From Proteobacteria bacterium ST_bin12 (GTDB lineage: Bacteria > Pseudomonadota > Gammaproteobacteria > Burkholderiales > Methylophilaceae): 64,000 nt of DNA. Within the stretch, counting starts at the first letter, position 1. Each line of letters opens with the position of its first letter. Made by a program: the position numbers and the translations under genes. Of the stretch, positions 37,527-46,626 are shown one piece after another. The stretch covers positions 140,561-204,560 of the forward strand of contig MSXP01000006.1 of assembly GCA_002083635.1 (NCBI GenBank). Reading direction: 5' to 3'. The notes beneath the pieces were generated by a model. It made no database searches. It had not been told where the DNA came from and was given only the letters and a program-made list of their open reading frames with translations.

Positions 37527-37666
37527 GATTACTTACCTGTGCTTCATGAATTTACGTAAGCATTGTTCATGGTGTCATATAGAGTATTAAATTTAGCTGG
37601 GCGCATAATGCATACATACGAACAAGACACAACGTCAGTTCAAAACCAACACTTAGGAGAATTATT

Positions 37667-37738
37667 ATGTGGACAACACCAGCAGCTACAGAAATGCGTT
37701 TTGGCTTTGAAGTAACAATGTACGTAATGAACAAATAG
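37667..37738 (+). CDS. pqqA: PQQ precursor peptide PqqA (orphan)
   Basis: 23 codons with AGGAGA 6 nt before the ATG. The peptide begins MWTTPAATEMRFGFE and carries Glu15 and Tyr19 (EVTMY), the pair that PqqE/PqqD/PqqF process into pyrroloquinoline quinone; length and positions match Klebsiella PqqA. No pqqBCDE genes are in the window, so this is a stand-alone copy. It lies between umuD and umuC on the opposite strand and has its own terminator. Methylotrophs need PQQ for methanol dehydrogenases and often have several pqqA copies. Confidence 0.9.
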   Translation: MWTTPAATEMRFGFEVTMYVMNK

Positions 37739-37764
37739 TTAGTCACCTACCGACAGACTTATAT

Positions 37765-37792
37765 AAAGCCTCGCTAATGCGGGGCTTTTTTA
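37765..37792. terminator. terminator shared by pqqA and umuD
   Basis: AAAGCCTCGC-TAAT-GCGGGGCTTT, 10 bp with one T-G pair, followed by TTTTATTTG. It lies between convergent pqqA and umuD and touches the umuD stop codon. Confidence 0.9.
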
Positions 37793-38320
37793 TTTGTACT
37801 GTTGCCTGAAACGTCTGAACGAACTGATCACTACACCCAGTATCTGAAAGTCATCAAACTCATTGATTTCAATAACTGGGAACTCATCTTCAGAATTAGC
37901 TGGAATGAGTCTTAAGTTGTTGTTTTTACCCAAACCTAGTGTCTTGACTGTGTAGCCACCATTCACTAAAGCTAATACTACGTCATTGATTCGGGCATCC
38001 TTTGACCGATCTAAAGTCAGCTTGTCACCAGGCAGCAGTCCCAAATCAACCATCGAGTAGCCTTCCATCGTATAAAAGAAGGTACATATTTCGTTGTCGA
38101 CCAAATATTTGTTGGGGTCTAATCGCTGTTCAATATGGTCATCAGCTGGAGATGGAAATCCAGCATAGACCTTGCTTAAAAATAGCGGCCTATTAACTGG
38201 GAGATGCTCAGCTAATGGGTACTCGATTAAGCAATTCTGATCGAAAGTGACAAGCTTTAGCCTAGGCCTATTTACAGCATGACTTTCAATCGATGGTTCT
38301 TGGATGGCTAAATTTTGCAT
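37790..38320 (-). CDS. umuD: UmuD-like S24 self-cleaving protein
   Basis: 176 aa, longer than the usual 139 because of about 35 extra N-terminal residues. The cleavage site VYAGFPSPADD (Ala53-Gly54), nucleophile Ser89 in MEGYSMVDLG and general base Lys126 in GGYTVKTLG are intact. RecA-stimulated cleavage gives UmuD', the partner of UmuC. It is transcribed away from the LexA-like gene; a 24-bp dyad lies between them. Confidence 0.9.
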   Translation of the reverse strand: MQNLAIQEPSIESHAVNRPRLKLVTFDQNCLIEYPLAEHLPVNRPLFLSKVYAGFPSPADDHIEQRLDPNKYLVDNEICTFFYTMEGYSMVDLGLLPGDKLTLDRSKDARINDVVLALVNGGYTVKTLGLGKNNNLRLIPANSEDEFPVIEINEFDDFQILGVVISSFRRFRQQYK

Positions 38321-38394
38321 GATTGGCTACTAAGTTGCGTTATTCCAGGGAATTAGGGCTAAGTTGCTTGTAATCAATTTAAATTAGATCGATA

Positions 38395-38418
38395 ATACAA
38401 ACGAACGTTTGTTTGTAT
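38395..38418. promoter_or_regulatory. LexA-like operator between umuD and the repressor gene
   Basis: 24-bp imperfect dyad: ATACAAAC (38395-38402), 8-bp spacer GAACGTTT, GTTTGTAT (38411-38418). It does not fit the CTGT-N8-ACAG LexA box, so it may be the island repressor's own operator, placed to control both divergent genes. Confidence 0.65.
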
Positions 38419-38433
38419 CATATATAGAATAAA

Positions 38434-39045
38434 ATGGGATGTCTAGACATGGATGATTTTAATCAAGTGCAGGAATCAGATTTTGAGAAGCTGGGACAAT
38501 TGCGTGACTATTTTGCTAGCTATCGCACGTTACCTAGCTACAGCTATATGCAGCAACTATTGAATTTGCGATCGAAAGAAACGATTTATAAACTGATAGC
38601 TAGATTGAAGTTGATGGGTTTTTTGGATACGGCACCCGATAACAAGCTTAGTCCTGGCAAACGTTTCTTCGAGCGGCATATTTCTTATGCAACAGTACAA
38701 GCTGGAGCACTTACTGCCGCTTACAGTGATGGTGGTGATTATATTAATATTGACGAGCAGCTCGTTAAGAAGCCATCAATAACTGAACTGGTGCCAGTTA
38801 AAGGTGACTCAATGAAAGACCTGGGTATCCTTGATGGCGACACAGTGATTATACAAAAAAGGCCAATAGCTAATGAAGGTCAAATTGTTGTCGCCATTAT
38901 CGATGATAAGTTCACAATCAAAACGCTGGGTAAAGAAAACGGTAAGTTTATATTGATACCTGCTAATAAGGATTTCGATGTAATTAGACCCAAGGATTTG
39001 TTTGAAATTTATGGTGTGGTGACCAGTTCATTTAGGACTTATTGA
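38434..39045 (+). CDS. LexA-like S24 transcriptional repressor
   Basis: 203 aa. The N-terminal winged helix (QLRDYFASYRTLPSYSYMQQLLNLRSKETIYKLIARL spans residues 22-59) resembles the LexA DNA-binding domain. The C-terminal S24 domain has a cleavage site at Ala90-Gly91, Ser126 in KGDSMKDLG and Lys163 in KFTIKTLG. It would be inactivated by RecA filaments. ATG 38449 (MDDFNQVQE) is an equally good start, with GGAT 8-11 nt before it. It is divergent from umuD. Confidence 0.85.
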   Translation: MGCLDMDDFNQVQESDFEKLGQLRDYFASYRTLPSYSYMQQLLNLRSKETIYKLIARLKLMGFLDTAPDNKLSPGKRFFERHISYATVQAGALTAAYSDGGDYINIDEQLVKKPSITELVPVKGDSMKDLGILDGDTVIIQKRPIANEGQIVVAIIDDKFTIKTLGKENGKFILIPANKDFDVIRPKDLFEIYGVVTSSFRTY

Positions 39046-39248
39046 ATGTGAACAACCTAACATAGTTGGGTACTTACAAATCAAACAGCAGTTTATAAAG
39101 GAAATATCTGTTGAATGGGTCTTACCATGAGCCTTGTTTCAGATTAGAATATTGTACAGAATGCATGTTTTAGTATCAATGTTTAACTATATGATTATAT
39201 TGATTTTTTAAGATTGAGTTGCATTGTTATTTGGAGCAAAAGTTTAAA

Positions 39249-39935
39249 ATGAATTTAACAGGAGTCGGCCTTTACACTTTTTCGGAAGTGTCGAAACTGA
39301 CAGATATTCCCGCACAAGATTTGCGACGCTGGTTACGAGGCTACTCTCATAAGCTGGAAAAATCTGATGAGCGTAAAGAAATCGAGCCTCTTTGGGAATC
39401 AGAGCTGGATAGCTATGGTATTGATGGCGTTACGTTCCATGAGTTACTTGAAGTAAGGTTTGTTCAAGCATTCCGTGAACATGGTGTTAGTTTGCAAACG
39501 ATACGCCGCGCAAGCATAAATGCACGTGAATTGTTTAATCATGAATTCCCATTTACTTGTAAACGATTTCAAACTGATGGTCGCACAATTTTTGCAGGTG
39601 CTATTAAAGAATCAGGTGAGACAGAGTTTCTTGATATGGTGAAAAAGCAATATGCCTTTGAGCAGGTTATTAAACCATCGCTGTATAAAGGTATAGAATT
39701 TGGAGACGATGATTTAGCTTCAAAATGGTATCCTTTAGAGAGAAACAAATCGGTTGTACTAGACCCTAAGTTTTCTTTCGGCAAGCCTATTGTAACTGAT
39801 GGCCATATTAGAACTTCAATACTATATGATGCGTTCAAAGCGGAAGGGAATCAACGTATTGTATCTAAATTGTATGATGTTCCGATTACTTCTGTGGAGG
39901 CAGCAATCAAGTTCGAAGAACGATTGGCTGCGTGA
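39249..39935 (+). CDS. MerR-like/DUF433 antitoxin
   Basis: 228 aa from ATG 39249. The N-terminal MerR-type helix-turn-helix (YTFSEVSKLTDIPAQDLRRWLRG) is followed by a middle region and a C-terminal DUF433 domain (VTDGHIRTSILYDAFKAEGN, then YDVPITSVEAAIKFE). DUF433 proteins pair with PIN-like toxins. The stop overlaps the next gene (GTGA), as usual for a toxin-antitoxin unit. Confidence 0.8.
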   Translation: MNLTGVGLYTFSEVSKLTDIPAQDLRRWLRGYSHKLEKSDERKEIEPLWESELDSYGIDGVTFHELLEVRFVQAFREHGVSLQTIRRASINARELFNHEFPFTCKRFQTDGRTIFAGAIKESGETEFLDMVKKQYAFEQVIKPSLYKGIEFGDDDLASKWYPLERNKSVVLDPKFSFGKPIVTDGHIRTSILYDAFKAEGNQRIVSKLYDVPITSVEAAIKFEERLAA

Positions 39936-40336
39936 AGTTCTTCGTAGACAATAATTTACCTCAAGCATTAGCGCATGCTTTAAATGCGCTTTCATCTCCT
40001 CAAAACCATTCAGTAATTCACCTTAAAGATAAATTCCCGCAAGACACAGAGGATTCGGTTTGGATTGAAGCCCTATCTAAAGAAGGTGGGTGGGTCGTAT
40101 TAACACATGACAGCTTGAATAAAGGAATAGAACGTGAAGTATTACGACAAGCTGGGTTAATAGTATTCTTTCTAGATAAATCTTGGTCAAATCATAAATT
40201 TTGGGAAAAGGCATACCAGTTAGTACGTTGGTGGCCAAGAATTATGGAGCAAACAAGTGGGATTCAAGGTGGAGCTGCTTTTAAAGTCAGCTGGAATTTC
40301 AGTGGTAAAGGAAAATTCGAGCAAGTTAAACTGTAA
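39932..40336 (+). CDS. PIN-like (DUF5615/VapC45-type) toxin
   Basis: 134 aa from a GTG start overlapping the antitoxin gene by 4 nt. The acidic residues expected of the PIN-like fold are seen in KFFVDNNLP (Asp6), FPQDTEDSVWIEAL and VVLTHDSLNK. The family is predicted to cleave RNA. The partner antitoxin is DUF433-type rather than VapB, which makes this a VapC45-like system. Confidence 0.8.
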   Translation: MKFFVDNNLPQALAHALNALSSPQNHSVIHLKDKFPQDTEDSVWIEALSKEGGWVVLTHDSLNKGIEREVLRQAGLIVFFLDKSWSNHKFWEKAYQLVRWWPRIMEQTSGIQGGAAFKVSWNFSGKGKFEQVKL

Positions 40337-40435
40337 GTTTTTTGTTAAATGCAGTTCTAATAAATTAACTTATCAACACTTTTCAAATTAAAGCATTTTA
40401 AAGATTGAAATTTTAGACTGGTAGCTTATATAAAA

Positions 40436-43400
40436 ATGAAAATAATAGATAACATTAACGTATTGTTTGGCGCAGATTTAAAAGAAGAGCTAACACCCAA
40501 TACCAAGTTAAAGATTGCAGCCTCATGCTTCTCTATTTATGCATTTGCTGCACTTAAAAAAGAGCTGGAGCACATCGACTCACTACAATTTATTTTCACA
40601 TCCCCCACTTTTATTCCATCTGAAGTAACCGACAAAATTAAAAAAGATCGTCGCGAGTTTCATATTCCCAAGCCGAATGCAGAAAAGAATTTCTATGGGA
40701 GTGAGTTTGAAATTCAGCTAAGAAATAAATTAAATCAACGTGCTATTGCTAAAGAATGTGCAGATTGGATATTAAAAAAAGCAACATTCAAATCCAATAA
40801 AACTAAAGCGCCCATGCAACAATTTGCAGCTTGCATCAAACAGGATAGTGAATCTGTTTATATGCCAATTTCGGGTTTCACTGCTGTTGATTTGGGCTAT
40901 CAACGAGGCGACGCCTTTTCTAATATCGTCAACAAGTTTGAAGCACCAATGACTGGTGCTTATCTAAGCTTGTTCGATACTATCTGGCATGACCAGGAAA
41001 AGCTTGAAGATGTTACTGAGGCAATTTGCGAGCACATATCTTCCGTTTATCAAGAAAACTCCCCTGAGCGTATTTACTTTTTTATGCTTTACAACATTTT
41101 CAGAGACTTCTTGGACGAAGTTAACGAAGATGTATTGCCTAATGACCTTACTGGCTACAAGGACAGTGTTATTTGGAACAAGCTGTTTAACTTCCAGAAA
41201 GATGCAGCAACTGGCATCATCAATAAGCTTGAAACCTACAATGGCTGCATTCTAGCTGATAGCGTAGGACTAGGTAAAACCTTCACCGCATTGGCCGTTA
41301 TTAAATATTACGAGCTCAGAAATAAGTCTGTATTGGTATTATGTCCAAAGAAACTTGCAGATAACTGGGTTACTTATAATCGCAACCTAACCACCAATAT
41401 ACTTGCAAAAGATAGACTTAATTACGATGTGCTTTGCCACACAGACTTGCAGCGCACCTCTGGGGAATCACTCGGTATGCCTCTTAGTAAGGTCAACTGG
41501 AGCAACTATGACCTAGTCGTGATCGATGAGTCACACAACTTTAGAAATAATGATGCGTTTAAAGATAAAGAAACGCGTTATCAGAAATTAATGAACACGG
41601 TCATTAAACAAGGTGTAAAAACCAAAGTTTTAATGCTATCCGCAACACCCGTAAATAATCGCTTTGCAGACTTAAGAAACCAGCTAGCCTTGGCTTATGA
41701 AGGTGATTCAAGCATCTTACGTGATAAAGTTAAAACCGAGCGCGATATAGAAACTATTTTCAGCCGCGCGCAAGCAGCCTTTACAACTTGGTCGAACTTG
41801 CCTGTTGAGCAACGCAATGCAGAAGCCATTTTAGAGTTACTCGACTTTGACTTTTTTGAGCTACTAGATCGCGTTACGATAGCCCGCTCCAGAAAGCATA
41901 TCGAGACTTTCTACAACACTGCTGATATTGGTAAATTCCCAACGCGCTTAAAACCAATCTCGTTTCACAGCCCGCTGACAGACTTAGATGACGTGATGAG
42001 TTTCAATGAAATTTATCAACATCTAACGCTTTTAAAGCTTTGTGTATATTCACCTGTAAGCTACATATTACCAAGCCGCATTGGCAAATATGAAGAACTA
42101 TATGACACTGATGTACGAGAGGGTAAAGGCAAGTTTAAACAGGTAGACCGTGAGCGCAGCTTAGTGGCCTTAATGACAACTAATCTTCTCAAACGGCTTG
42201 AGAGTTCGGTGCACTCCTTTAGACTCACACTAGAGAAACTCAAAAACAACCATATCGCTACGCTAAATAAAATTCAGGCTTTCAAAAAAACTGGTATAGA
42301 TTCAGGTTTTGAAGATAATTCCAACACCTATGAAAACCTAGAGGTTGATGAAGACGATATTTCAGAAAGCCAAGATGATAATGAAATAGGAGGCAAGGTC
42401 AAAATCAAGCTATCCGATATGGATATCGTTGCATGGGAAGAGGACCTCAAGGCTGATTTAGTCTTCATCGATGAACTTCACAAAGAAATGAGCAGAATAA
42501 CGCCAGAGTATGACTATAAGCTGCAACATCTGATTAGCCAGATCAAAGACAAAATTGATAACCCTATCAATGCTGGCAATAAAAAAATTCTAATTTTTAC
42601 CGCATTCGCAGATACAGCAGATTACCTTTACGAAAATATTGCGCCACATATTCTGAAAACACATGGCTTGCACTCGGGCAAAGTTACCGGCTCAGATGCA
42701 CCGCGTTCAACCATTAGTCCAGATAATACAAAACGCCTTTATGACTTCCAGGCGCTACTCACACTATTTTCACCTCGCTCAAAAGAAAAAGACAAAATTT
42801 TACCTAATGAGCCAAGAGAGATTGATGTTTTCTTCGGCACAGATTGTATTTCAGAAGGCCAGAACCTGCAGGATTGCGATTACCTGATTAACTATGATAT
42901 TCACTGGAACCCAGTTCGCATTATTCAGCGGTTTGGACGCGTAGACCGTATTGGGTCGCCTAATGATTGCATTCAGTTGATGAATTATTGGCCAGACATT
43001 TCACTAGATGAATATATCAATCTAAAAGAGCGTGTCGAAAACCGTATGATGATCGCCGATGTCAGCGCCACAGGAGATGACAACATACTGAATGCCAAGG
43101 CGAATGATGTGTCATACCGCCGTGAGCAATTGCGCAAGTTGCAAGAAGAAGTAATTGAACTAGAAGATGTAAAAGCCGGTGTATCTATTACTGATCTTGG
43201 CCTTAATGACTTTAGAATGGATTTGCTCAACTACATCAAAGAGAATGGTGATTTGGAACACCTACCTTCTGGTCTGCATGCTGTAGTGCCTGCGAATCTG
43301 GATAAAGGCCTCAAACCTGGCATCATCTTCACCCTGCGCAACATCAACTCAGGGGTGAACATCAACCAGCAAAACAGATTGCATCCGTTTTATATAATCT

Positions 43401-43717
43401 ATATCTCTAACGATGGCGAAGTGGTGCATAACCACACGGAAGTAAAACACCTACTCGATTTGGCCAGAACCGCTTGTAAAGGTGAATCCAAACCAATTAA
43501 CGAAGTCTGCAAACTGTTTAATAAGCAAACACACGATGGCAAAGAGATGGGGCATGCATCAGGCTTACTTGATCAAGCGATTAAATCCATGATTGAAGTG
43601 AAAGAGGATAAAGATTTAGATAGTTTGTTTAGCGTTGGAAGAACCACTGCACTATCCAACACTATTCAAGGCTTGGATGATTTTGAGTTGATTAGCTTTA
43701 TTGTTGTACAAGATTGA
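40436..43717 (+). CDS. SNF2-type helicase, type III R-M associated
   Basis: 1093 aa. The N-terminal 200 residues look PLD-like but the HxK motifs are not clear. Helicase motifs: Walker A DSVGLGKTFTA near residue 274, DESH in VIDESHNF near 361, motif III MLSATPVNNRF near 400, and motif VI RIIQRFGRVDRIGS near 832. An acidic insert (DEDDISESQDDNE) lies at about 640. It probably translocates on DNA. First gene of the locus continuing with NdpA-like, RelA/SpoT, DUF4391, mod and res genes. Confidence 0.85.
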   Translation: MKIIDNINVLFGADLKEELTPNTKLKIAASCFSIYAFAALKKELEHIDSLQFIFTSPTFIPSEVTDKIKKDRREFHIPKPNAEKNFYGSEFEIQLRNKLNQRAIAKECADWILKKATFKSNKTKAPMQQFAACIKQDSESVYMPISGFTAVDLGYQRGDAFSNIVNKFEAPMTGAYLSLFDTIWHDQEKLEDVTEAICEHISSVYQENSPERIYFFMLYNIFRDFLDEVNEDVLPNDLTGYKDSVIWNKLFNFQKDAATGIINKLETYNGCILADSVGLGKTFTALAVIKYYELRNKSVLVLCPKKLADNWVTYNRNLTTNILAKDRLNYDVLCHTDLQRTSGESLGMPLSKVNWSNYDLVVIDESHNFRNNDAFKDKETRYQKLMNTVIKQGVKTKVLMLSATPVNNRFADLRNQLALAYEGDSSILRDKVKTERDIETIFSRAQAAFTTWSNLPVEQRNAEAILELLDFDFFELLDRVTIARSRKHIETFYNTADIGKFPTRLKPISFHSPLTDLDDVMSFNEIYQHLTLLKLCVYSPVSYILPSRIGKYEELYDTDVREGKGKFKQVDRERSLVALMTTNLLKRLESSVHSFRLTLEKLKNNHIATLNKIQAFKKTGIDSGFEDNSNTYENLEVDEDDISESQDDNEIGGKVKIKLSDMDIVAWEEDLKADLVFIDELHKEMSRITPEYDYKLQHLISQIKDKIDNPINAGNKKILIFTAFADTADYLYENIAPHILKTHGLHSGKVTGSDAPRSTISPDNTKRLYDFQALLTLFSPRSKEKDKILPNEPREIDVFFGTDCISEGQNLQDCDYLINYDIHWNPVRIIQRFGRVDRIGSPNDCIQLMNYWPDISLDEYINLKERVENRMMIADVSATGDDNILNAKANDVSYRREQLRKLQEEVIELEDVKAGVSITDLGLNDFRMDLLNYIKENGDLEHLPSGLHAVVPANLDKGLKPGIIFTLRNINSGVNINQQNRLHPFYIIYISNDGEVVHNHTEVKHLLDLARTACKGESKPINEVCKLFNKQTHDGKEMGHASGLLDQAIKSMIEVKEDKDLDSLFSVGRTTALSNTIQGLDDFELISFIVVQD

Positions 43718-43844
43718 AAACACTAACTATGCTTATTTGTTGAGCTTTAAAGAATTTAAGTAGGCTAATTTATATTCAAATATCACTATGGTATAGTCGT
43801 TAAGCTTGGATTATTGCTTTAATAAAACTACAAAAAGGGTAAGT

Positions 43845-44909
43845 ATGGCATTAAATTTAGAAGCATTAACTATTCAAAGAATAGCTGTTAACACAATACC
43901 AAAGCGAAACGAGGGCAGAATACCAGCTACTCCTATTTATGCTTCGTTACTTACGACGCTGAATCAAAGTGGTCTTGACGTTTTTCAAAATAGAATTACT
44001 TCAGCCTTAGGTAAACGCTCTCATGGAGTAGAGTTGACAATCGTAGATTCAAATCATAATAGCTTTATGCAGCAAGCGGCTAAATTGATGTACATGAATG
44101 ATGCAGACTACCTATTAAACTCTAGAGTGATAGCAACAAGACTTGCAGATGTTCAGGCTTCGCTTGACTTGGCGGCAAGTAAGCTAATTATCATCGATGG
44201 CCGTATAGGGGAAGGACAACATAGATTTCTTGCAGTTATTAAAGCTGACCTCCAGGATGGTTTCAGAGACGATAATGTTTCTGGAGCTGCATTACTTCAG
44301 AATCTATTCCTTACACCTACACAACGCTTGTACAAGATAGGATTTTTAGAAGAAGTAATTGCTAATCCAAATGATGAAGAAGGTTTGAAAAATTCAGATG
44401 ATTTTAGAATACATTTGTTTGATCATTTAATAACAGCATTAGAAACTAGAAACGCCGCCCATTACTTCTACAAACAGTTCCTTGGTGCCGACATGTTGCA
44501 CTCGCAAAAGAAGATTACTAGAGATTTTTATGATTTAACAATCAAGTATATAAATGCAGTACCTATCGATAGAGATGCAAAGTTCGATCTTGTTGACGCA
44601 TTAAGGTCCGAGCTAAAAAGCAATCGCACAACTATTCATAGCGAAACATTCGCTACAGATCATATGGGCGAAGGGTTACAGCAAAGTTATCTAGATTTTT
44701 TAGCCCAGAATAATTTTAACTACGATAACTTTTCTAAAGATACAGAATTCATTAAAGGCAAGCTAAAGAGACGTCAACGAATGAGGTTTTCTCATGGGGT
44801 TGAAATTACTACTCCAGCTGACAGTCTTACTCAGTTGGTAACCATACAGGAAAGTAATGCCCAGAGAACTATACTGGTAATTAATGCAGCAATTGAATCT
44901 CAAGAATGA
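43845..44909 (+). CDS. NdpA/YejK-like nucleoid-associated protein
   Basis: 354 aa from ATG 43845 (AGGGTAAG upstream). The order of features resembles the 37-kDa nucleoid-associated family (NdpA, YejK): QRIAVNTIPKR, the central FYKQFLGADMLHSQKKITRDF, and a C-terminal FSHGVEITTPAD strand block. Identity looks low, so the match is moderate. The stop overlaps the next gene (ATGA), meaning it is translated together with the RelA/SpoT protein. It may bind DNA or restrain that enzyme. Confidence 0.55.
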   Translation: MALNLEALTIQRIAVNTIPKRNEGRIPATPIYASLLTTLNQSGLDVFQNRITSALGKRSHGVELTIVDSNHNSFMQQAAKLMYMNDADYLLNSRVIATRLADVQASLDLAASKLIIIDGRIGEGQHRFLAVIKADLQDGFRDDNVSGAALLQNLFLTPTQRLYKIGFLEEVIANPNDEEGLKNSDDFRIHLFDHLITALETRNAAHYFYKQFLGADMLHSQKKITRDFYDLTIKYINAVPIDRDAKFDLVDALRSELKSNRTTIHSETFATDHMGEGLQQSYLDFLAQNNFNYDNFSKDTEFIKGKLKRRQRMRFSHGVEITTPADSLTQLVTIQESNAQRTILVINAAIESQE

Positions 44910-45892
44910 TAGATAAATTTAAAAATTTTTTTAAAGACAATGAGCCTATGCTGGAGTGTTGGGGCAATGTGGTTATTGATCAAATAAGAAAAGCTCTGAA
45001 CTCTAAAAATATAAATGCTGATGTGTTTTTGAAAATTTCAGGTAAGAGAGTAAAAGAAGAGCGTTCAGCTTTAAGTAAGATTGTAAGAAAGAACTATACC
45101 GACCCTTTAACGCAGATGACGGATTTAGTTGGAGCGCGATTTGTAGTATTGCTTACAGATGATTTAAGTATCCTTCAAGAAATTATAGAAAATAATGAAA
45201 TTTGGGATGCATCAAAAGATAAAGACTATTTAGATGCAATAGAAAAGAATCCTGAATTCTTTGATTATCAATCCATCCATTATGTTGTGCGATCCAAAAA
45301 AGAAACCTATACGGATGCATTAGGTATTCCTGAAGGTTTGCCATGCGAAATCCAAATCCGCACATTATTGCAACATGCATATGCTGAACTCACACATGAC
45401 AACGTTTATAAGCCATCTATTCCAAATGTGCCATACCAGGCAAGGCGGCTAATTGCCCGAAGTATGGCATTAATGGAGTCTACAGATGAGCTTTTTTGTA
45501 AAACAATAGTTGAGTTAGAAAAAGCTGTTGCATTAAGAAATGAGCTTTATGAGAAGTTATTAAAGCTCTATAACGCCATAATTACTCCCTATGAAAGTGT
45601 TGATTATCTTTTTAACATAGAGCTATTAGATTGTTATCAGGATAAATTTAATAATGATTCTTTCGAGCTTATAAAGTCCTTTATAGAAAAGAAAACATAT
45701 CTCCCCGCAAGAGTCCAAGAAAGGCGCGAAAATGGATATTTAAATCAACAGCCAGTGATACTCTTTGTATACTGGCTTGTTTCAAACAATCCACGAGTAA
45801 TACAAAAAAGTTGGCCTTATAACAGCTTAGACAGTGAGCTCAGTTCGATCTATAGTGATTTAGGCATAGCAATGAACTCATCAATTCAATAA
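44906..45892 (+). CDS. RelA/SpoT-type (p)ppGpp synthetase domain protein
   Basis: 328 aa. The synthetase domain spans about residues 35-170 with KISGKRVKEERSALSKI (ATP side), DLVGAR at 73-78, YQSIHY from 121 and EIQIRT...HAYAE at 148-161, the conserved set for pyrophosphate transfer to GTP/GDP. There is no hydrolase, TGS or ACT domain. The C-terminal 150 residues are helical and unassigned. Small synthetases of this type include toxins that hit nucleotide or tRNA targets. Overlap with the NdpA-like gene suggests a functional pair. Confidence 0.85.
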   Translation: MIDKFKNFFKDNEPMLECWGNVVIDQIRKALNSKNINADVFLKISGKRVKEERSALSKIVRKNYTDPLTQMTDLVGARFVVLLTDDLSILQEIIENNEIWDASKDKDYLDAIEKNPEFFDYQSIHYVVRSKKETYTDALGIPEGLPCEIQIRTLLQHAYAELTHDNVYKPSIPNVPYQARRLIARSMALMESTDELFCKTIVELEKAVALRNELYEKLLKLYNAIITPYESVDYLFNIELLDCYQDKFNNDSFELIKSFIEKKTYLPARVQERRENGYLNQQPVILFVYWLVSNNPRVIQKSWPYNSLDSELSSIYSDLGIAMNSSIQ

Positions 45893-45916
45893 TGCAATAG
45901 AGTATTTATTGCTACC

Positions 45917-46585
45917 ATGGTTTTATATACTTTCCCTGACAAAGCCTTCGTCAACCGCAACATCCCCAAAACTAAGTTTTATGAGCATGCTTCAATATCA
46001 CGGGCTTTGAAGGATGAGTTTGTTTCGCAAATTCAGCAAATCACTTGGGCGTATAAGCTTTCTCCAGAAACTACCAATCTGGCAGCGGTTAAGGGATTGT
46101 TTGAAATTCAGGTGTTTAATATTCAGCTTAAAACGCCAGAGTTGGATAACGGCGTATTACTTAGTATAGACAAAGCGATACCGCACCCCATTTTTTACCA
46201 ACTATTTTTTGAAGATAAAATGCGGGTTGCGTTGGCTTATAAACGCATCAATGAGTCTGACGAAACCAAGTGGGTCATTGAGCAGTATTTAAGTTCAGAG
46301 TGGTTTGCCGTGAATGATGCAGAGCAATTAAAAACGCCATTACCCATTGTGCTTAATTTAGGCGGGTTGTACGAGAAAATGCTCAAGGTCTTAATGCCTA
46401 TTGCAGCCAATGAAGGTGAGAACATAAAAGCGCACACTGAGCGCCTAAGCAAAATCATGCAAAAACAAAAAGAGATAGCCCAGTTACAAAGTAAAATGCG
46501 GAACGAAAAGCAGTTTAACCGCAAGGTTGAAATGAATAACCAACTTAAAACATTACAGAGCCAGTTAGCAGAGTTACAAGCATAA
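45917..46585 (+). CDS. DUF4391 protein
   Basis: 222 aa. The start MVLYTFPDKAFVNRNIPKTKFYEHASISRALKDEF (residues 1-35) and ITWAYKLSPETTNLA match DUF4391, which is found beside type III modification genes and SNF2-type helicases. A central alpha/beta part is followed by a C-terminal coiled coil (about 165-222). The function is unknown; it may be a linker or specificity factor. 41 nt before mod. Confidence 0.78.
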   Translation: MVLYTFPDKAFVNRNIPKTKFYEHASISRALKDEFVSQIQQITWAYKLSPETTNLAAVKGLFEIQVFNIQLKTPELDNGVLLSIDKAIPHPIFYQLFFEDKMRVALAYKRINESDETKWVIEQYLSSEWFAVNDAEQLKTPLPIVLNLGGLYEKMLKVLMPIAANEGENIKAHTERLSKIMQKQKEIAQLQSKMRNEKQFNRKVEMNNQLKTLQSQLAELQA

Positions 46586-46626
46586 ATGTGCCTGTATAAA
46601 ACCGTTAAGTATTATAGGAAAGCACT

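Noticed and set aside
40436..43717. BREX or DISARM system built around the helicase
   Set aside because: No PglZ, PglX, BrxC or DISARM-specific DUF1998 partner is present; the neighbours are type III mod and res.
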